Positions 26,309 to 38,804 of a DNA stretch of 64,000 nt are shown here, piece after piece. The DNA comes from Candidatus Helicobacter avicola (GTDB taxonomy: Bacteria; Campylobacterota; Campylobacteria; Campylobacterales; Helicobacteraceae): assembly GCA_019112865.1 (NCBI GenBank), contig DXIN01000038.1, positions 46,298 through 110,297 of the forward strand. The letters are read 5' to 3'. The translations under genes were made by a program, and so were the position numbers. The notes beneath the pieces are model-generated. The model worked only from the letters and a program-made list of their open reading frames with translations. It made no database searches and was not told where the DNA came from. Every line of letters starts with the position of its first letter. Positions within the stretch are counted from its first letter, which is position 1.

Positions 26309-27375
26309 TGCGAAAGATTCTTTGTGTGTTGGTGTGTTTGGGTGCGCTCTTTGGTGCGCAACCTTACAAGATTCTGGGGCTTGTGCCATTTGGGGATCAT
26401 AATCTAAAGATTGTTTTTAATCAAGACATCGCCACACTCAAGCTTGATGAAAAAAAGCTCCAAGATGGGCGTGTGTTTGTGGATATAGAATCTATCCTTG
26501 CTGTGCCTAAAAAGAGCTTCGCTTTTAAAGATAATTCTATCATTAATGTTGCGCAAAATACACCTAAGATTGTGCGTATTGTGCTAAAACCCACCAAAGA
26601 TTATCGCCTCCACAAAGAAGCGCATAATCTTTATATCCGTATGGGTGAAGCCACCTCCGCTTTGCCTGCATTGGAAACACAAGCTATTCCCACTTCTACT
26701 ACAAAGAAAAAGATTGTAATCGATCCCGGACATGGGGGCAAGGATTGTGGGGCTATGGGTGTGGCTAGGGTGTGTGAAAAAGAGATTGTCTTGGAAGTGG
26801 CAAAATACCTCCAAACAGAGCTCAAAAAGCGTGGATACATCACTTATATGACACGCGATAGCGATAAGTTTATCGATCTCATTGATCGCACAAAGTTTGC
26901 TAACGATAAGGGTGCGGATTTGTTTATTTCTATACACGCTAACTCCATTCCTGTGGGGAGAAAATCACCAAGTGGTATAGAAACCTACTTCTTATCCACC
27001 AACCGCAGTCAAAAGGCTCTCAAAGTCGCTGAAGCCGAAAATATAGGTGATATAGCTACGATGAATTATTTTTCTAAACAGACATTTTTGCACACGATTA
27101 ATAATCATCGCCTCATCGCCTCAAGTAAGCTTGCGGTGGATATTCAATCGGGTATGGTGGATTCTGTGCGCAAAAAATACAAAAATATTGTCGATGGAGG
27201 TGTGAAAGATGGTCCATTTTGGGTATTAGCTGGCGCACTTATGCCTTCTGTGCTGATTGAGATAGGTTATGTTTCACACCAAAATGAGGGCAAACTCCTC
27301 ACTACCAGCGAATACCAAAAACTTCTAGCCAATGGTATCGCCGATGGCATTGAGGATTATTTGGATAAAAACTAA
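26308..27375 (+). CDS. amiA: N-acetylmuramoyl-L-alanine amidase
   Basis: 355 residues from ATG overlapping the previous stop (TGATG). Signal peptide 1-17, an N-terminal AMIN-like region (about 20-110) for wall targeting, and an Amidase_3 catalytic domain: IVIDPGHGGKDCGA (zinc His), CEKEIVLEVA (zinc Glu), LFISIHANS (zinc His) and VLIEIGYVSH (catalytic Glu). It cuts the amide between muramic acid and the peptide stem, separating daughter cells and, in H. pylori, influencing coccoid conversion. Gene order nmo-amiA is as recalled in H. pylori. Confidence 0.93.
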   Translation: MRKILCVLVCLGALFGAQPYKILGLVPFGDHNLKIVFNQDIATLKLDEKKLQDGRVFVDIESILAVPKKSFAFKDNSIINVAQNTPKIVRIVLKPTKDYRLHKEAHNLYIRMGEATSALPALETQAIPTSTTKKKIVIDPGHGGKDCGAMGVARVCEKEIVLEVAKYLQTELKKRGYITYMTRDSDKFIDLIDRTKFANDKGADLFISIHANSIPVGRKSPSGIETYFLSTNRSQKALKVAEAENIGDIATMNYFSKQTFLHTINNHRLIASSKLAVDIQSGMVDSVRKKYKNIVDGGVKDGPFWVLAGALMPSVLIEIGYVSHQNEGKLLTTSEYQKLLANGIADGIEDYLDKN

Positions 27376-27385
27376 AGGAGAGGTT

Positions 27386-28249
27386 TTGAAAATCAATAAC
27401 GATACTTTAAGCACCATTATTTCTTGTTTGTTTTTTGCCTTGTTTTCATGGATTGCGATACTTCTTTTGAGTTCGAAGTTTTTTGATACATTTTCGTATA
27501 TATTTTTTGTTTTTATTCGAGATCATGGGTTGTTTGCGTTTCTGACAAATTGTATTTTGTTGTGTGGGTCGGTTGTGGCGTTGGGATTTTTGATTGTGGC
27601 AAGTTGGTATCAAAAACTTGATGTGTGGCTGTATGCCTTTGCGCTTGTTGTGTGTATAGGGTTTGTGTATATTGTGGTATTTTGTGTGAGTGATGAACCA
27701 ATACCACAAGAGATTACCGATGTGCTTTTGATAGAATCTAGCATTGATCATCGTAGTGTGATAGAGAGTATTTGGGATTACAAGCTACGTATTTTGTTGA
27801 GTATTATTGTGTATGTATTTTTTATTTTTATGCCCCTTACATTTGCACTTTTGCATCTTGTGCCAAACACAAAAACATACACAGGTTGGTTGCTTGAAAT
27901 TGCCAAGCCATCATTTAATACCATAGTGATTGCACTTTTTGCATGCGCATTTCAACCATTTTATTTGAAAGCAAATGCGTATGACTATGTCGATTTGGTA
28001 TTGTTTATAGCAGGGATTGTGTTGCTTTGTGTCGTGCTTGTGCGAGAACGTTATGAATTAAATTTTTATGGATATAGTAACCTTGCTATGCTTCTTATTG
28101 GCGTGGCTTTGGTGGCATTGTGCTCTAATCTCCTTGCGAGTTCAGACCAGTATTTTTCTGTGCGTTATACACTCTATGCATTTGTGTTTGTCGTATGGTG
28201 TATAGAATGTATGTATGGGTATATTACCTATGAGGAGCAACCCAAATAA
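27386..28249 (+). CDS. Polytopic inner membrane protein, unknown function
   Basis: 287 residues from a TTG at 27386, chosen because AAGGAGAGG lies just before it. Roughly eight hydrophobic helices, few conserved charged residues, and a short C-terminal cytoplasmic tail. I do not recognise a domain. It follows amiA by 10 bp and may share its transcript, so a role in envelope biology is possible but unproven. Confidence 0.65.
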   Translation: MKINNDTLSTIISCLFFALFSWIAILLLSSKFFDTFSYIFFVFIRDHGLFAFLTNCILLCGSVVALGFLIVASWYQKLDVWLYAFALVVCIGFVYIVVFCVSDEPIPQEITDVLLIESSIDHRSVIESIWDYKLRILLSIIVYVFFIFMPLTFALLHLVPNTKTYTGWLLEIAKPSFNTIVIALFACAFQPFYLKANAYDYVDLVLFIAGIVLLCVVLVRERYELNFYGYSNLAMLLIGVALVALCSNLLASSDQYFSVRYTLYAFVFVVWCIECMYGYITYEEQPK

Positions 28250-28299
28250 ATGGTATTTTTTTTGCTTTTTAGGGGGAAATTATTGCTAAGGAGTAGGCT

Positions 28300-29343
28300 A
28301 TGAGAAAGATTATCGTGTGTTTTGTGTGTGTGTTGTGTATCGTGCTTGCAGAGCCAGAAAATTCTCCAGATGCCTCTATCAAACAAGAATCTCCTGCCCT
28401 TAGTAATGCACAAAATAACACACCAAGCACAGATTCTGTGTCCGCAAACTCTCATAATGGCTCGAGTATGCCATATGACGATTTTGCAGCCATTATGCAA
28501 AATGCCAATGCTTCACTCAACTCCGCTATGGCGTTTGCAAAAATGGGGGATTACAATAAAGCACTAGATCTTTTCACACAAGCTTGTCGAGGCGGCAATG
28601 CTGCGGGGTGTTTTGGGAGTGGGCTTATCTATATGTATGGTATGACCACAGGTGTGCCAGAGCCTGATATGGCAGTGAAATTTTATGCACAAGCCTGCTC
28701 TGGTGGTGATGCCACAGCGTGTGCAAATCTCGCGCTTGCTTATGATAATGGAGAAGGCGTAAAACAGGACAAGGCACAGGCTCACGAGCTGTATATGATT
28801 TCTTGTGCAGGTGGAGATGCTTTAGCTTGCACAAATCTAGGTTGGATGTATGCTAATGGTGTAGGGACTACAAAGGACTATGCTAAGGCTATGGAGGCAT
28901 ATCGCAATGCTTGCACGCTTGGTAATGAGCTGGGTTGCTATAATCTAGGTCTGATGACAAACACCTACAACATCTATGGTATGACAAAAGATAAGATGGG
29001 GATTGTTGAGATGAACTATGTGGCGTGTGAGCAGGGAGACATTGTAGCGTGTGGGAATTTAGGATATTTATATGCCACTGGTGAGCAGGGTGCGACACAA
29101 AGCTATTTTTATGCTGCCAAATACTTTAATATAGCTTGTGATAGTGGGCATATGCAAAGCTGTAATAATCTCGGAGTATTGTATGATGGGGGCTTTGGTG
29201 TGAAACAAAATAAAGCAAGGGCAATAGAGCTTTTTGGTCTTGCGTGCGAGTATGGCATACAGGGTGCTTGCACGAATTATTCTCTTATGCTTGATAGAGG
29301 AGGGCTTAATAAAGCTTCGGTAAGTAGTCTTTTTGGTATGTAG
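28300..29343 (+). CDS. Exported Sel1-repeat protein, Helicobacter cysteine-rich protein (Hcp) family
   Basis: 347 residues with a signal peptide (1-18), a Ser/Asn-rich linker and then seven Sel1-like helix-turn-helix repeats. Each repeat carries a Cys pair eight residues apart (ACRGGNAAGC, ACSGGDATAC, SCAGGDALAC, ACTLGNELGC, ACEQGDIVAC, ACDSGHMQSC, ACEYGIQGAC), the disulfide pattern of HcpA-HcpE. Hcp proteins are secreted or periplasmic; some bind penicillin and HcpA is immunogenic. The specific activity of this copy is unknown. Confidence 0.9.
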   Translation: MRKIIVCFVCVLCIVLAEPENSPDASIKQESPALSNAQNNTPSTDSVSANSHNGSSMPYDDFAAIMQNANASLNSAMAFAKMGDYNKALDLFTQACRGGNAAGCFGSGLIYMYGMTTGVPEPDMAVKFYAQACSGGDATACANLALAYDNGEGVKQDKAQAHELYMISCAGGDALACTNLGWMYANGVGTTKDYAKAMEAYRNACTLGNELGCYNLGLMTNTYNIYGMTKDKMGIVEMNYVACEQGDIVACGNLGYLYATGEQGATQSYFYAAKYFNIACDSGHMQSCNNLGVLYDGGFGVKQNKARAIELFGLACEYGIQGACTNYSLMLDRGGLNKASVSSLFGM

Positions 29344-29382
29344 GGAATTGCAAAACGCAGGGAGTTTTCAATAAGAATCTGT

Positions 29383-29388
29383 TATAAT
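29383..29388 (+). promoter_or_regulatory. Putative -10 box for the Na/Pi cotransporter gene
   Basis: TATAAT preceded by TGT, 35 bp upstream of the ATG at 29424, with a strong AAAAGGAGGAGG ribosome site between them. Confidence 0.5.
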
Positions 29389-29423
29389 TGTGCGTTCAAT
29401 GCGCAACATAAAAGGAGGAGGAT

Positions 29424-31205
29424 ATGCTGCGATTTTATACATTTCTTAGGCACTATTCTCTCACGATAGCCATTATTGGCGTTATCTATGGATTGGCAGT
29501 TAATGAGCAGCTTGGCAAACTCTGTGCGGGTGTGGCTATCTTGCTTTTTGGTATGCTCTTTCTTAGCGATGGATTCAAGGCATTTTCTGGTGGCTTTTTG
29601 GAAAAGACTTTGACAAACTCGACCAAAACTCCGCTTAGAAGCATTCTCTTTGGCACTATCGTAACGACCCTTATGCAGAGTTCTAGTCTCGTGTCCGTGC
29701 TCTCTATTTCGTTTGTGAGTGCGGCACTCATTAGCTTGGTGCAAGGCATTGGCGTGATGTTTGGGGCAAATCTGGGCAATACCACAGGCTCGTGGCTGAT
29801 TGCTGGGGCGTCCTCTATCAATATCTCTTCACTCGCGCTCCCGCTCATCGTGGGTGGATTGCTCTTTAATTTTCAAAAGTCCGTCTCCTACAAGGGTGTG
29901 GGCAAGATTCTCGCTGGGCTTGGATTTTTCTTCCTCGGGGTGTTTTATATCAAGCTGGGCTTTGAGGGGTTTAAAGATGTGATGGACCTCTCGCAATACA
30001 AGCTTGAGGGCTACAAGGCTGTCATAGGCTTTATTCTCATCGGTGCATTGGTAACCTCGATTATCCAAAGCTCGCACGCCACGCTTGCTATCATCATCAC
30101 CGCGTATGTAGAATCTCAAATCGGCTACACAGAGGCACTCGCTGCGACACTTGGCACAAGCGTGGGTGGCGTGGTAACCGCCCTTGTAGCCTCTCTTAGC
30201 ACCAATATTGAGGGCAAGAGGCTAGCAGTGGCAAATTGTATCTTTAACTTCACCACCGTGGCTCTTGTAGCGATATTTTTCCCTTATTTTGTGCAGCTCA
30301 ATGATATGATTTCAAGCTTGATTGGGCTAGGGGAGGATTCTATCTTGCGTTTAGCGATGTGGCATACGCTTTTTAATCTCTTTGGGGTGGTGTTGCTCAC
30401 TGCCTTTATCCCTCAAATCGCCAACTTTTTAAACAAGCTTATCAAAGGACAGGGTGCGAGTGATACCACACCGCTTTTTATCAGTGATACATTGCTACCC
30501 TACAAAGAAACAGCGATAAACGCGCTAGAAAACGAGGTCAAGCATCTCTATGATAATGCCTTTGCCATCATCGCTCACACCACAGGATTCTCACGCACTG
30601 ATATTCGCTCCAATCAGCCTATCAAAGAATTGCTTAAAAAACGTGAGTGGTTTAAACGCGATTTTAATGTGTCAGAGTTTTATAACACGCAGATAAAAAC
30701 GCTTTTTAATGCTATTATGGATTTTTCTACCAAGCTCCAAACATTTGTGCAAGATTCTGAATATATCGAACGCATCGTGGCACTGCAAGTCGCCTCACGC
30801 AAGATTGCTGAAGCTACCAAAAACATCAGCCTCTTGCAAAAAAATATGCGTAAAAATGCGCTAGGCTCTAATGTGGCATTACAAAAAGTCTATGATGAAA
30901 TGCGACTAGATTTGGCAAGTCTCTTGCGGTTTATTGAGTATATCAAGCACGCTCCAAAGGACAAACTAAGCGATATTAAAGACACACTCAAACAGCAAAA
31001 GAAGTTTTTTAAACGACAGGACAAAGAAGCCTTTGTCGTGGTAGAATCTCTCATCTACCAAAAAGCCATCAGCACCGCAGAAGGCACATCGCTACTCAAT
31101 GACTTGTCCTTTAGCCATAGTGTGGCAAAGGAGCTCATCATCGCAGCAAACCACATTTATGGGTTGAGTAATATTAAGACTATTAGGAAGATGCACCATC
31201 ATTAG
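29424..31205 (+). CDS. Na+/phosphate cotransporter family protein with PhoU-like C-terminal domain
   Basis: 593 residues. Two inverted Na/Pi repeats with the QSSS-type motifs TTLMQSSSLVSVLS and TSIIQSSHATLAII, about eight to nine membrane segments up to residue 340, then a 240-residue helical cytoplasmic PhoU-like region. Members move phosphate with sodium; direction (import or homeostatic export) is not certain for bacterial forms. Base composition is richer in G+C than the following gene. Confidence 0.9.
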   Translation: MLRFYTFLRHYSLTIAIIGVIYGLAVNEQLGKLCAGVAILLFGMLFLSDGFKAFSGGFLEKTLTNSTKTPLRSILFGTIVTTLMQSSSLVSVLSISFVSAALISLVQGIGVMFGANLGNTTGSWLIAGASSINISSLALPLIVGGLLFNFQKSVSYKGVGKILAGLGFFFLGVFYIKLGFEGFKDVMDLSQYKLEGYKAVIGFILIGALVTSIIQSSHATLAIIITAYVESQIGYTEALAATLGTSVGGVVTALVASLSTNIEGKRLAVANCIFNFTTVALVAIFFPYFVQLNDMISSLIGLGEDSILRLAMWHTLFNLFGVVLLTAFIPQIANFLNKLIKGQGASDTTPLFISDTLLPYKETAINALENEVKHLYDNAFAIIAHTTGFSRTDIRSNQPIKELLKKREWFKRDFNVSEFYNTQIKTLFNAIMDFSTKLQTFVQDSEYIERIVALQVASRKIAEATKNISLLQKNMRKNALGSNVALQKVYDEMRLDLASLLRFIEYIKHAPKDKLSDIKDTLKQQKKFFKRQDKEAFVVVESLIYQKAISTAEGTSLLNDLSFSHSVAKELIIAANHIYGLSNIKTIRKMHHH

Positions 31206-31238
31206 GACTTGATATACTTTAAACAACAAAGGATTTGT

Positions 31239-32237
31239 ATGCGATATGTTTATGCTTTTGCCAATGGCTTTACGCTCGTGCTTATCATTACATTTGCGAG
31301 CTTATATATTGCTTCGTTTGATTTTATGCTACATTACCATATCTCTCCATTGATTATTGGCGTGGTTTTTGGTATTCTCGCCTCATCGCTGTATCGTAAT
31401 TCCCAGCACTCTTGTGAAAAAGGTGTAACGTTTAGCGCAAAAAAACTCTTGCGTCTAGGAATTATCCTCTATGGATTTCGTGTGAGTCTTGATGGTATTA
31501 TGAGTGTGGGACTCTCTGGCACACTCATTAGTATAAGTGTCGTGGTAGGGATTTTGGTGCTTGGGACTTTGATTGGCACTAAGGTTTTTAAGCTTGATAA
31601 GGAGCTTGCACTGCTTGTGAGTGGAGGAAGTGCGATATGTGGTGCTGCCGCAGTGCTTGCTTTAGAATCTAGTATCAAATCCCAGCCTTACAAAGGCATC
31701 ATTGCTGTGGGAAGTGTGGTGGTTTTTGGACTTCTCTCAATGTTTTTATATCCCCTCGTGTATGCGGTATCAGAACTTGGCTTAAATGAGATTCAATGGG
31801 GTGTGTATGTGGGTGCGACATTGCATGAGGTGGCAAATGTCGTGGGTGCTGGAAGTGGGATTTCGCCTGAAGTTGAAAAGATTGCTGTAATTATCAAAAT
31901 GATACGCGTGCTTTTGCTAATCCCAGTGCTTTTGGTCATACCATTGCTCTTCGCTTCTACGCAAAGTGGAGCAAAACGCAATTTGCATATTCCATGGTTT
32001 GCTTTTGGCTTTTTGGGAGTGGTGCTTATTAATTCTGTGTTTGAACTACCTGAATGGCTCATTTCTAGTGGAGAGATTGCCTCTACTTTTTTGCTTGTGA
32101 TGGCAATGAGTGCGCTAGGGTTGCAAATTGATTTTAAAAAATTCTTAGATTCTGGAGGTAAGGCATTTGGGCTTGCCTTTGTTTTGGCGCTTATTCTTAT
32201 GTTTGGAGGCTATGGTTTGGTATATCTATGTATTTAG
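31239..32237 (+). CDS. YeiH-family putative sulfate exporter (UPF0324)
   Basis: 332 residues from ATG at 31239, 5 bp after AAAGGA; an upstream in-frame ATG has no ribosome site. About ten membrane helices with the family blocks RLGIILYGFRVSL, VSGGSAICGAAAVLA and GATLHEVANVVGAG. Transport of sulfate or other anions is only assumed for the family. Its 3' end overlaps that of the convergent TolA-like gene by 4 bp. Confidence 0.85.
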   Translation: MRYVYAFANGFTLVLIITFASLYIASFDFMLHYHISPLIIGVVFGILASSLYRNSQHSCEKGVTFSAKKLLRLGIILYGFRVSLDGIMSVGLSGTLISISVVVGILVLGTLIGTKVFKLDKELALLVSGGSAICGAAAVLALESSIKSQPYKGIIAVGSVVVFGLLSMFLYPLVYAVSELGLNEIQWGVYVGATLHEVANVVGAGSGISPEVEKIAVIIKMIRVLLLIPVLLVIPLLFASTQSGAKRNLHIPWFAFGFLGVVLINSVFELPEWLISSGEIASTFLLVMAMSALGLQIDFKKFLDSGGKAFGLAFVLALILMFGGYGLVYLCI

Positions 32238-32944
32238 CGATTTTTGCTTTTTAGGCTTCCAAAACTTACACTAAAATTTTTTGATTGCTTTGGTGGAGGA
32301 AAAGGATAGGTTTCTAGTTCTTTGAGCGTAGCATCAAGTGCGCGGTCAAACGCATCATCAAGGGCGTAACGCTTGACCATATAGTGCATTTTCCCTTGTG
32401 TGTTGATTTCAAAGATTACCACACCTTCCAAATCATGAGCAAGGAAACGCGAGCGTCTATCCCAATGTGAAAGCAAAATTTTGCTAATAGTGGCAAACCA
32501 TTCGTCATACACACCATCTTCTTGGTGTGTGCTTTCGTTTTGAATCGTGATTGTCGTAGTAAGGTTGTGGAGTTGTTGGTGCAAATCCTTGCTTTGCTGT
32601 GCAAGATCGTTAAGTTTTTTGGCATTTTGTGCGCGTTTATCGCGATCATCGGGTATTTCCTGTGAAGTGGCAAAGGTATTAGCGTCAATCTGTGCGAACA
32701 TATTTTTTATACCACTACCTTCAAGGGGATTGTTGGTAGCATTTGGGGTTTTAGATTCTTGTTTGGGCGCAAGATCAAGATATGCCTGTATATCAATGGA
32801 TTGGATTGTGATTGCGGATTCTTGGAGTGTGGTGTATTTGATCGTTTCACTCCTAAATGCTCCTAGAAAAAATAGCAAAAGTAGCGCATAGAGACAAAAT
32901 GCGATTACGCCACTTGCTGCAAACATCACAAAATTAAAGCGCAT
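32234..32944 (-). CDS. TonB/TolA-like energy-transducing protein
   Basis: 236 residues: N-terminal membrane anchor (about 8-30), a polar and Gln/Asn-rich periplasmic spacer with coiled-coil character, and a C-terminal domain (HDLEGVVIFEINTQGKM ... YPFPPPKQ) with the layout of TonB/TolA C-termini. It would pass proton-motive energy from the ExbB/ExbD pair across the periplasm. It directly follows exbD; tolB and pal, which often complete such an operon, are not downstream here. Confidence 0.75.
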   Translation of the reverse strand: MRFNFVMFAASGVIAFCLYALLLLFFLGAFRSETIKYTTLQESAITIQSIDIQAYLDLAPKQESKTPNATNNPLEGSGIKNMFAQIDANTFATSQEIPDDRDKRAQNAKKLNDLAQQSKDLHQQLHNLTTTITIQNESTHQEDGVYDEWFATISKILLSHWDRRSRFLAHDLEGVVIFEINTQGKMHYMVKRYALDDAFDRALDATLKELETYPFPPPKQSKNFSVSFGSLKSKNR

Positions 32945-33346
32945 TTAACCACCTGTAACGAGTGAAACCTTTAAAAAACCTGATTCTTTGAGGGATTTAA
33001 GGATATAAATTACATCGTCATAGAGCAAATCCTTGTCGGCACGTATAAAAACGGGGATATTTTTATCAAAATGCGCACTTTTGAGAACAAAGTTTTCTCC
33101 AAAAGTTGCGAGATCATAGACATCATCACGCACATAGACCTTTCTTTCCAAGCTTACGCGCACTTCTAGGATAGAATCTTGAGTGAGTTTTTTGCTTTTT
33201 GAACCACGTGGCAAGGTAATGTCTTCTTGATAAGTGATAGTTGGTATGCCTATCATCAAAATCGCCAGAAGCACAAGCATTACATCAACAAGTGGCGTGA
33301 TGTTGAGCTCGGGCTTTTCATCAAGTTCTAAGTCATCTTCTCTCAT
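32945..33346 (-). CDS. exbD: ExbD/TolR biopolymer transport protein
   Basis: 133 residues, one membrane helix (about 17-37, LNITPLVDVMLVLLAILM) with the essential Asp in PLVDVML, followed by a periplasmic domain. It forms the proton channel with ExbB/TolQ and energises the TonB/TolA-like partner encoded next. Start overlaps the exbB stop (4 bp). Whether the complex serves TonB- or Tol-type functions cannot be told. Confidence 0.9.
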   Translation of the reverse strand: MREDDLELDEKPELNITPLVDVMLVLLAILMIGIPTITYQEDITLPRGSKSKKLTQDSILEVRVSLERKVYVRDDVYDLATFGENFVLKSAHFDKNIPVFIRADKDLLYDDVIYILKSLKESGFLKVSLVTGG

Positions 33347-33915
33347 AGGCTATGTCTTTGTGAGCTTAGCATAAGGTTGATTTGCATTTGGATACACACC
33401 CCTATATTGTATGCCTTGCGTTTCAAAAGGAGATAAAATGAATATGCTGGAATGGCTGTCAAAATGCCACAAGCAGTTGCTACCAAGGCTTTAGAAATCA
33501 CAGGTGCGATAATGTCAAAAGACACATTGCCTCCACCTAAGTGCGAAAAGGCGTCAAGGATTTCTACCACCGTGCCAAAAAGCCCAATAAATGGTGCAGT
33601 TGAAGAGATAATACTCAAAAATACAAGCCCTCTTGTAGCTTTTTGTAGGGCTCTAGTTTTCCAGACTTGTAATAAATCAGCATCAATAGTGCTATGGCTA
33701 TTTAAGAGGCTGCTTAAAATTGCATTTTTGGGAATACTAATAGGACTTGTGCTTAGAAAATCAACATTGTGTTTTTCCCTAGAGAGCCAATCTCCGAGAG
33801 TAAAAGTTTTATAGATATAAATCCATAAAGTTATCAAGAAATACAAGCTAAGCCACCCAAGCACCACAAGCGTAATGGGAGTGCTTTGGGCAATAAACAC
33901 CAAAAAAGTATCCAT
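33343..33915 (-). CDS. exbB: ExbB/TolQ proton channel protein
   Basis: 190 residues, three membrane helices; conserved FIGLFGTVVEILDAF and ALVATACGILTAIPAYSFY (the channel-lining Thr residues). Drives TonB- or Tol-type machinery. It is the first of three genes that follow the ATP synthase cluster with a 67 bp gap, the order recalled for H. pylori. Confidence 0.9.
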   Translation of the reverse strand: MDTFLVFIAQSTPITLVVLGWLSLYFLITLWIYIYKTFTLGDWLSREKHNVDFLSTSPISIPKNAILSSLLNSHSTIDADLLQVWKTRALQKATRGLVFLSIISSTAPFIGLFGTVVEILDAFSHLGGGNVSFDIIAPVISKALVATACGILTAIPAYSFYLLLKRKAYNIGVCIQMQINLMLSSQRHSL

Positions 33916-33982
33916 ATAGACCCCTCTGAGAGTGTATCAAAACCACAAAGTGAATTATTTGGTTTGCACCAAAAACAAGGCT

Positions 33983-34375
33983 TTAAAATTTTGTGCGTGC
34001 AGCAGTCTCTATGCGTGAGACAACAGCGGAGATAGCTACACGATCATTGCTTGCTTCTTCTAAAAGCCTTCTAGCATCATCAATAGCAGCAGCCACCTGA
34101 TCCTCGGTGCTACCACTGATAGATACTGCACCATCAGCTATAACATCAACTTTGTGTGGTGAAACCTCAGCATATCCCCAATTGATTGCCACAAGCTCTG
34201 AATCTCCATTAGGCATAAAAATCTCAATAACACCAGTTTTTAGTGAAGAGAGGAGATTGCAATGTCCGGGATAGACACCAAATTCTCCCTCACTACCGGG
34301 CATTACCACAGATTGCACCGCCCCATCGTATATCTTGCCATAGGGAGTTACGATACTTAGCGTTAAAGTTTCCAT
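33983..34375 (-). CDS. atpC: ATP synthase F1 subunit epsilon
   Basis: 130 residues. N-terminal beta sandwich (LTLSIVTPYGKIYDGAV, MPGSEGEFGVYPGHCNLL) and C-terminal two-helix hairpin that can regulate ATPase activity. Part of the central stalk. Last gene of the atp cluster, 16 bp after atpD. Confidence 0.96.
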   Translation of the reverse strand: METLTLSIVTPYGKIYDGAVQSVVMPGSEGEFGVYPGHCNLLSSLKTGVIEIFMPNGDSELVAINWGYAEVSPHKVDVIADGAVSISGSTEDQVAAAIDDARRLLEEASNDRVAISAVVSRIETAARTKF

Positions 34376-34391
34376 AATTTAACCTTCCTGC

Positions 34392-36718
<2,327 letters not shown>

Positions 36719-36738
36719 TCACTACTCCTTCAAATCTC

Positions 36739-38253
36739 TTATACAGCAAAACTTGTTTTGAATTCTTTGAGTGCGCTACTGAGTTCTTCCTCTGTGTCCT
36801 TGTCTAAAGCCTTTTTGGCACGGATATCCTCTAAAATTTTTGGATATTTCGCTTCTAGGAATGGATAGAAATCTGCCTCAAAATCAATAACCTTGCTTAC
36901 AGGAATATCATCAAGGAACCCTTTGGATCCTGCATAGATAAGCACTACTTGCTTTTCGATTGCAAGAGGTGAGTATGGAGGCTGCTTAAGCACCTCAACC
37001 ATTCTTTGTCCTCTCTCAAGCTGCTTGCGGCTGACTTCATCAAGATCCGAGGCAAATTGAGAAAACGCTTGTAATTCTCTATATTGTGCGAGATCAAGCC
37101 TTAGTGTGCCAGAAACTTGCTTAGTAGCCTTGATTTGTGCGGCACCACCCACACGAGAAACTGACAAGCCCACATTGATTGCGGGGCGCACACCAGAATT
37201 GAACAAATCTGTCTCCAAGAATATTTGCCCATCGGTAATAGAAATCACATTAGTTGGAATATATGCTGAAATGTCCCCTGCCAAAGTCTCGATGATAGGT
37301 AATGCTGTCAAAGAACCCGCACCGAGTTCATCACTAAGTTTTGCAGCACGTTCAAGGAGTCTTGAGTGTAGGTAGAACACATCTCCAGGAAATGCCTCGC
37401 GTCCAGGTGGTCTCCTAAGGATTAGCGACATCTCCCGGTATGCCACCGCATGCTTGCTTAAGTCATCATATATGATGAGTGCGTGGCGTCCATTGTCCCT
37501 GAAATACTCACCAATTGTAACGCCAGTATATGGAGCAAGAAACTGCATAGCTGCAGAAGATGAAGCAGGTGCATTGACTACGACTGTGTATTCCATAGCC
37601 CCATGCTCTTCTAGTTTTCTCACCACTTGTGCTACCGTAGATTCTTTTTGCCCAACAGCTACATAGATACATATAACATCTTGCCCTTTTTGGTTGATGA
37701 TAGAATCTATCGCCACAGTTGTTTTGCCTGTTTGTCTATCGCCGATAATAAGTTCTCGCTGACCACGACCGATAGGCACAAGTGCGTCAATAGCTTTAAT
37801 CCCTGTTTGGAGCGGTTCATGGACAGATTTTCTTGCCATGATACCCGGTGCCTTTTCCTCTACGAAACGATACTCATTAGCTTCCACTGCACCCTTGCCA
37901 TCAATGGCATCACCTAGTGTATTGATCACACGACCCACTACACCATCTCCTACTGGCACCTTCATAAGTTTTTTTAATCTCTTGACAGAAACGCCCTCTT
38001 TGATGTCCTTGCCACCGCCAATCACCACGACACCTACACTTGATTCTTCAAGACTCATCGCAATACCGATGTCGCCTGTCTCAAACTCCACCATCTCATA
38101 ATACATAGCGTTGTTAAGCCCATACACTTTCGCCACGCCATCAGAATAAGTGATGACCTTACCTGTTTCGCTAATATCAACATTGATATTAAAGTTTTCT
38201 ATGCGTTCTTTGATGATTGAACTAACTTCTTCTGATTTTAGTTTTGCTACCAC
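36739..38253 (-). CDS. atpA: ATP synthase F1 subunit alpha
   Basis: 504 residues. Non-catalytic nucleotide-binding subunit with P-loop GDRQTGKTT, and [36 protein letters not shown] is typical. Forms the hexamer with beta. Start has AGGAGC just upstream; 20 bp gap to atpH. Confidence 0.98.
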   Translation of the reverse strand: MVAKLKSEEVSSIIKERIENFNINVDISETGKVITYSDGVAKVYGLNNAMYYEMVEFETGDIGIAMSLEESSVGVVVIGGGKDIKEGVSVKRLKKLMKVPVGDGVVGRVINTLGDAIDGKGAVEANEYRFVEEKAPGIMARKSVHEPLQTGIKAIDALVPIGRGQRELIIGDRQTGKTTVAIDSIINQKGQDVICIYVAVGQKESTVAQVVRKLEEHGAMEYTVVVNAPASSSAAMQFLAPYTGVTIGEYFRDNGRHALIIYDDLSKHAVAYREMSLILRRPPGREAFPGDVFYLHSRLLERAAKLSDELGAGSLTALPIIETLAGDISAYIPTNVISITDGQIFLETDLFNSGVRPAINVGLSVSRVGGAAQIKATKQVSGTLRLDLAQYRELQAFSQFASDLDEVSRKQLERGQRMVEVLKQPPYSPLAIEKQVVLIYAGSKGFLDDIPVSKVIDFEADFYPFLEAKYPKILEDIRAKKALDKDTEEELSSALKEFKTSFAV

Positions 38254-38273
38254 GTTCGCTCCTTTGTGTTAAG

Positions 38274-38804
38274 TTAAATTGCTTTTAAAATATGATTTGT
38301 CAAATCCGTGAAAAATCTCTCTTTAGAAAACGAGATTTCAACGCCCAAATCCTCTACACTCAATCTGATGCCATCAACTGCTGCTTTTTCTTGACGCACA
38401 TCAAGATTTACTTTAAGTTTTGATGAGAGGCTTTTAGCAATGCTCTGTAATGTTGCAGAATCTAATTCCTCTTTTATCTTGAGCACTGCTACATAGTGTT
38501 TCTTGTCCGCTAGGATCTTCTTCTCAAGCATTCTTGTAATTTCTGGTATAGCAGAGATTCTGTTTGATCGCACCAAGACCCTGATAAGATTCTCAAATCT
38601 TGCCTCACTCTCACTAAATACCCCTACAAGCAACTCCTCTTTTTTTGCTTTGTCAAGAAAAGGTGAGTAGATAAAATCGCACACTTTCTTATCTTCTAGC
38701 ACTTTGCTAAGTTGAGAAAACAACACAACAATACTCTCTACTTCTTTGACTGAAAAGGTTTCTAAAATAGCCCTTGTATATTTTTTTGCTATCAAATCCA
38801 TCAT
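38274..38804 (-). CDS. atpH: ATP synthase F1 subunit delta
   Basis: 176 residues linking F1 to the peripheral stalk. Starts with the usual AKKYTRAILE and ends with the ISFSKERFFTDLTNHIL region of the delta/OSCP family. Overlaps atpF by 4 bp (ATGA). Confidence 0.95.
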   Translation of the reverse strand: MMDLIAKKYTRAILETFSVKEVESIVVLFSQLSKVLEDKKVCDFIYSPFLDKAKKEELLVGVFSESEARFENLIRVLVRSNRISAIPEITRMLEKKILADKKHYVAVLKIKEELDSATLQSIAKSLSSKLKVNLDVRQEKAAVDGIRLSVEDLGVEISFSKERFFTDLTNHILKAI

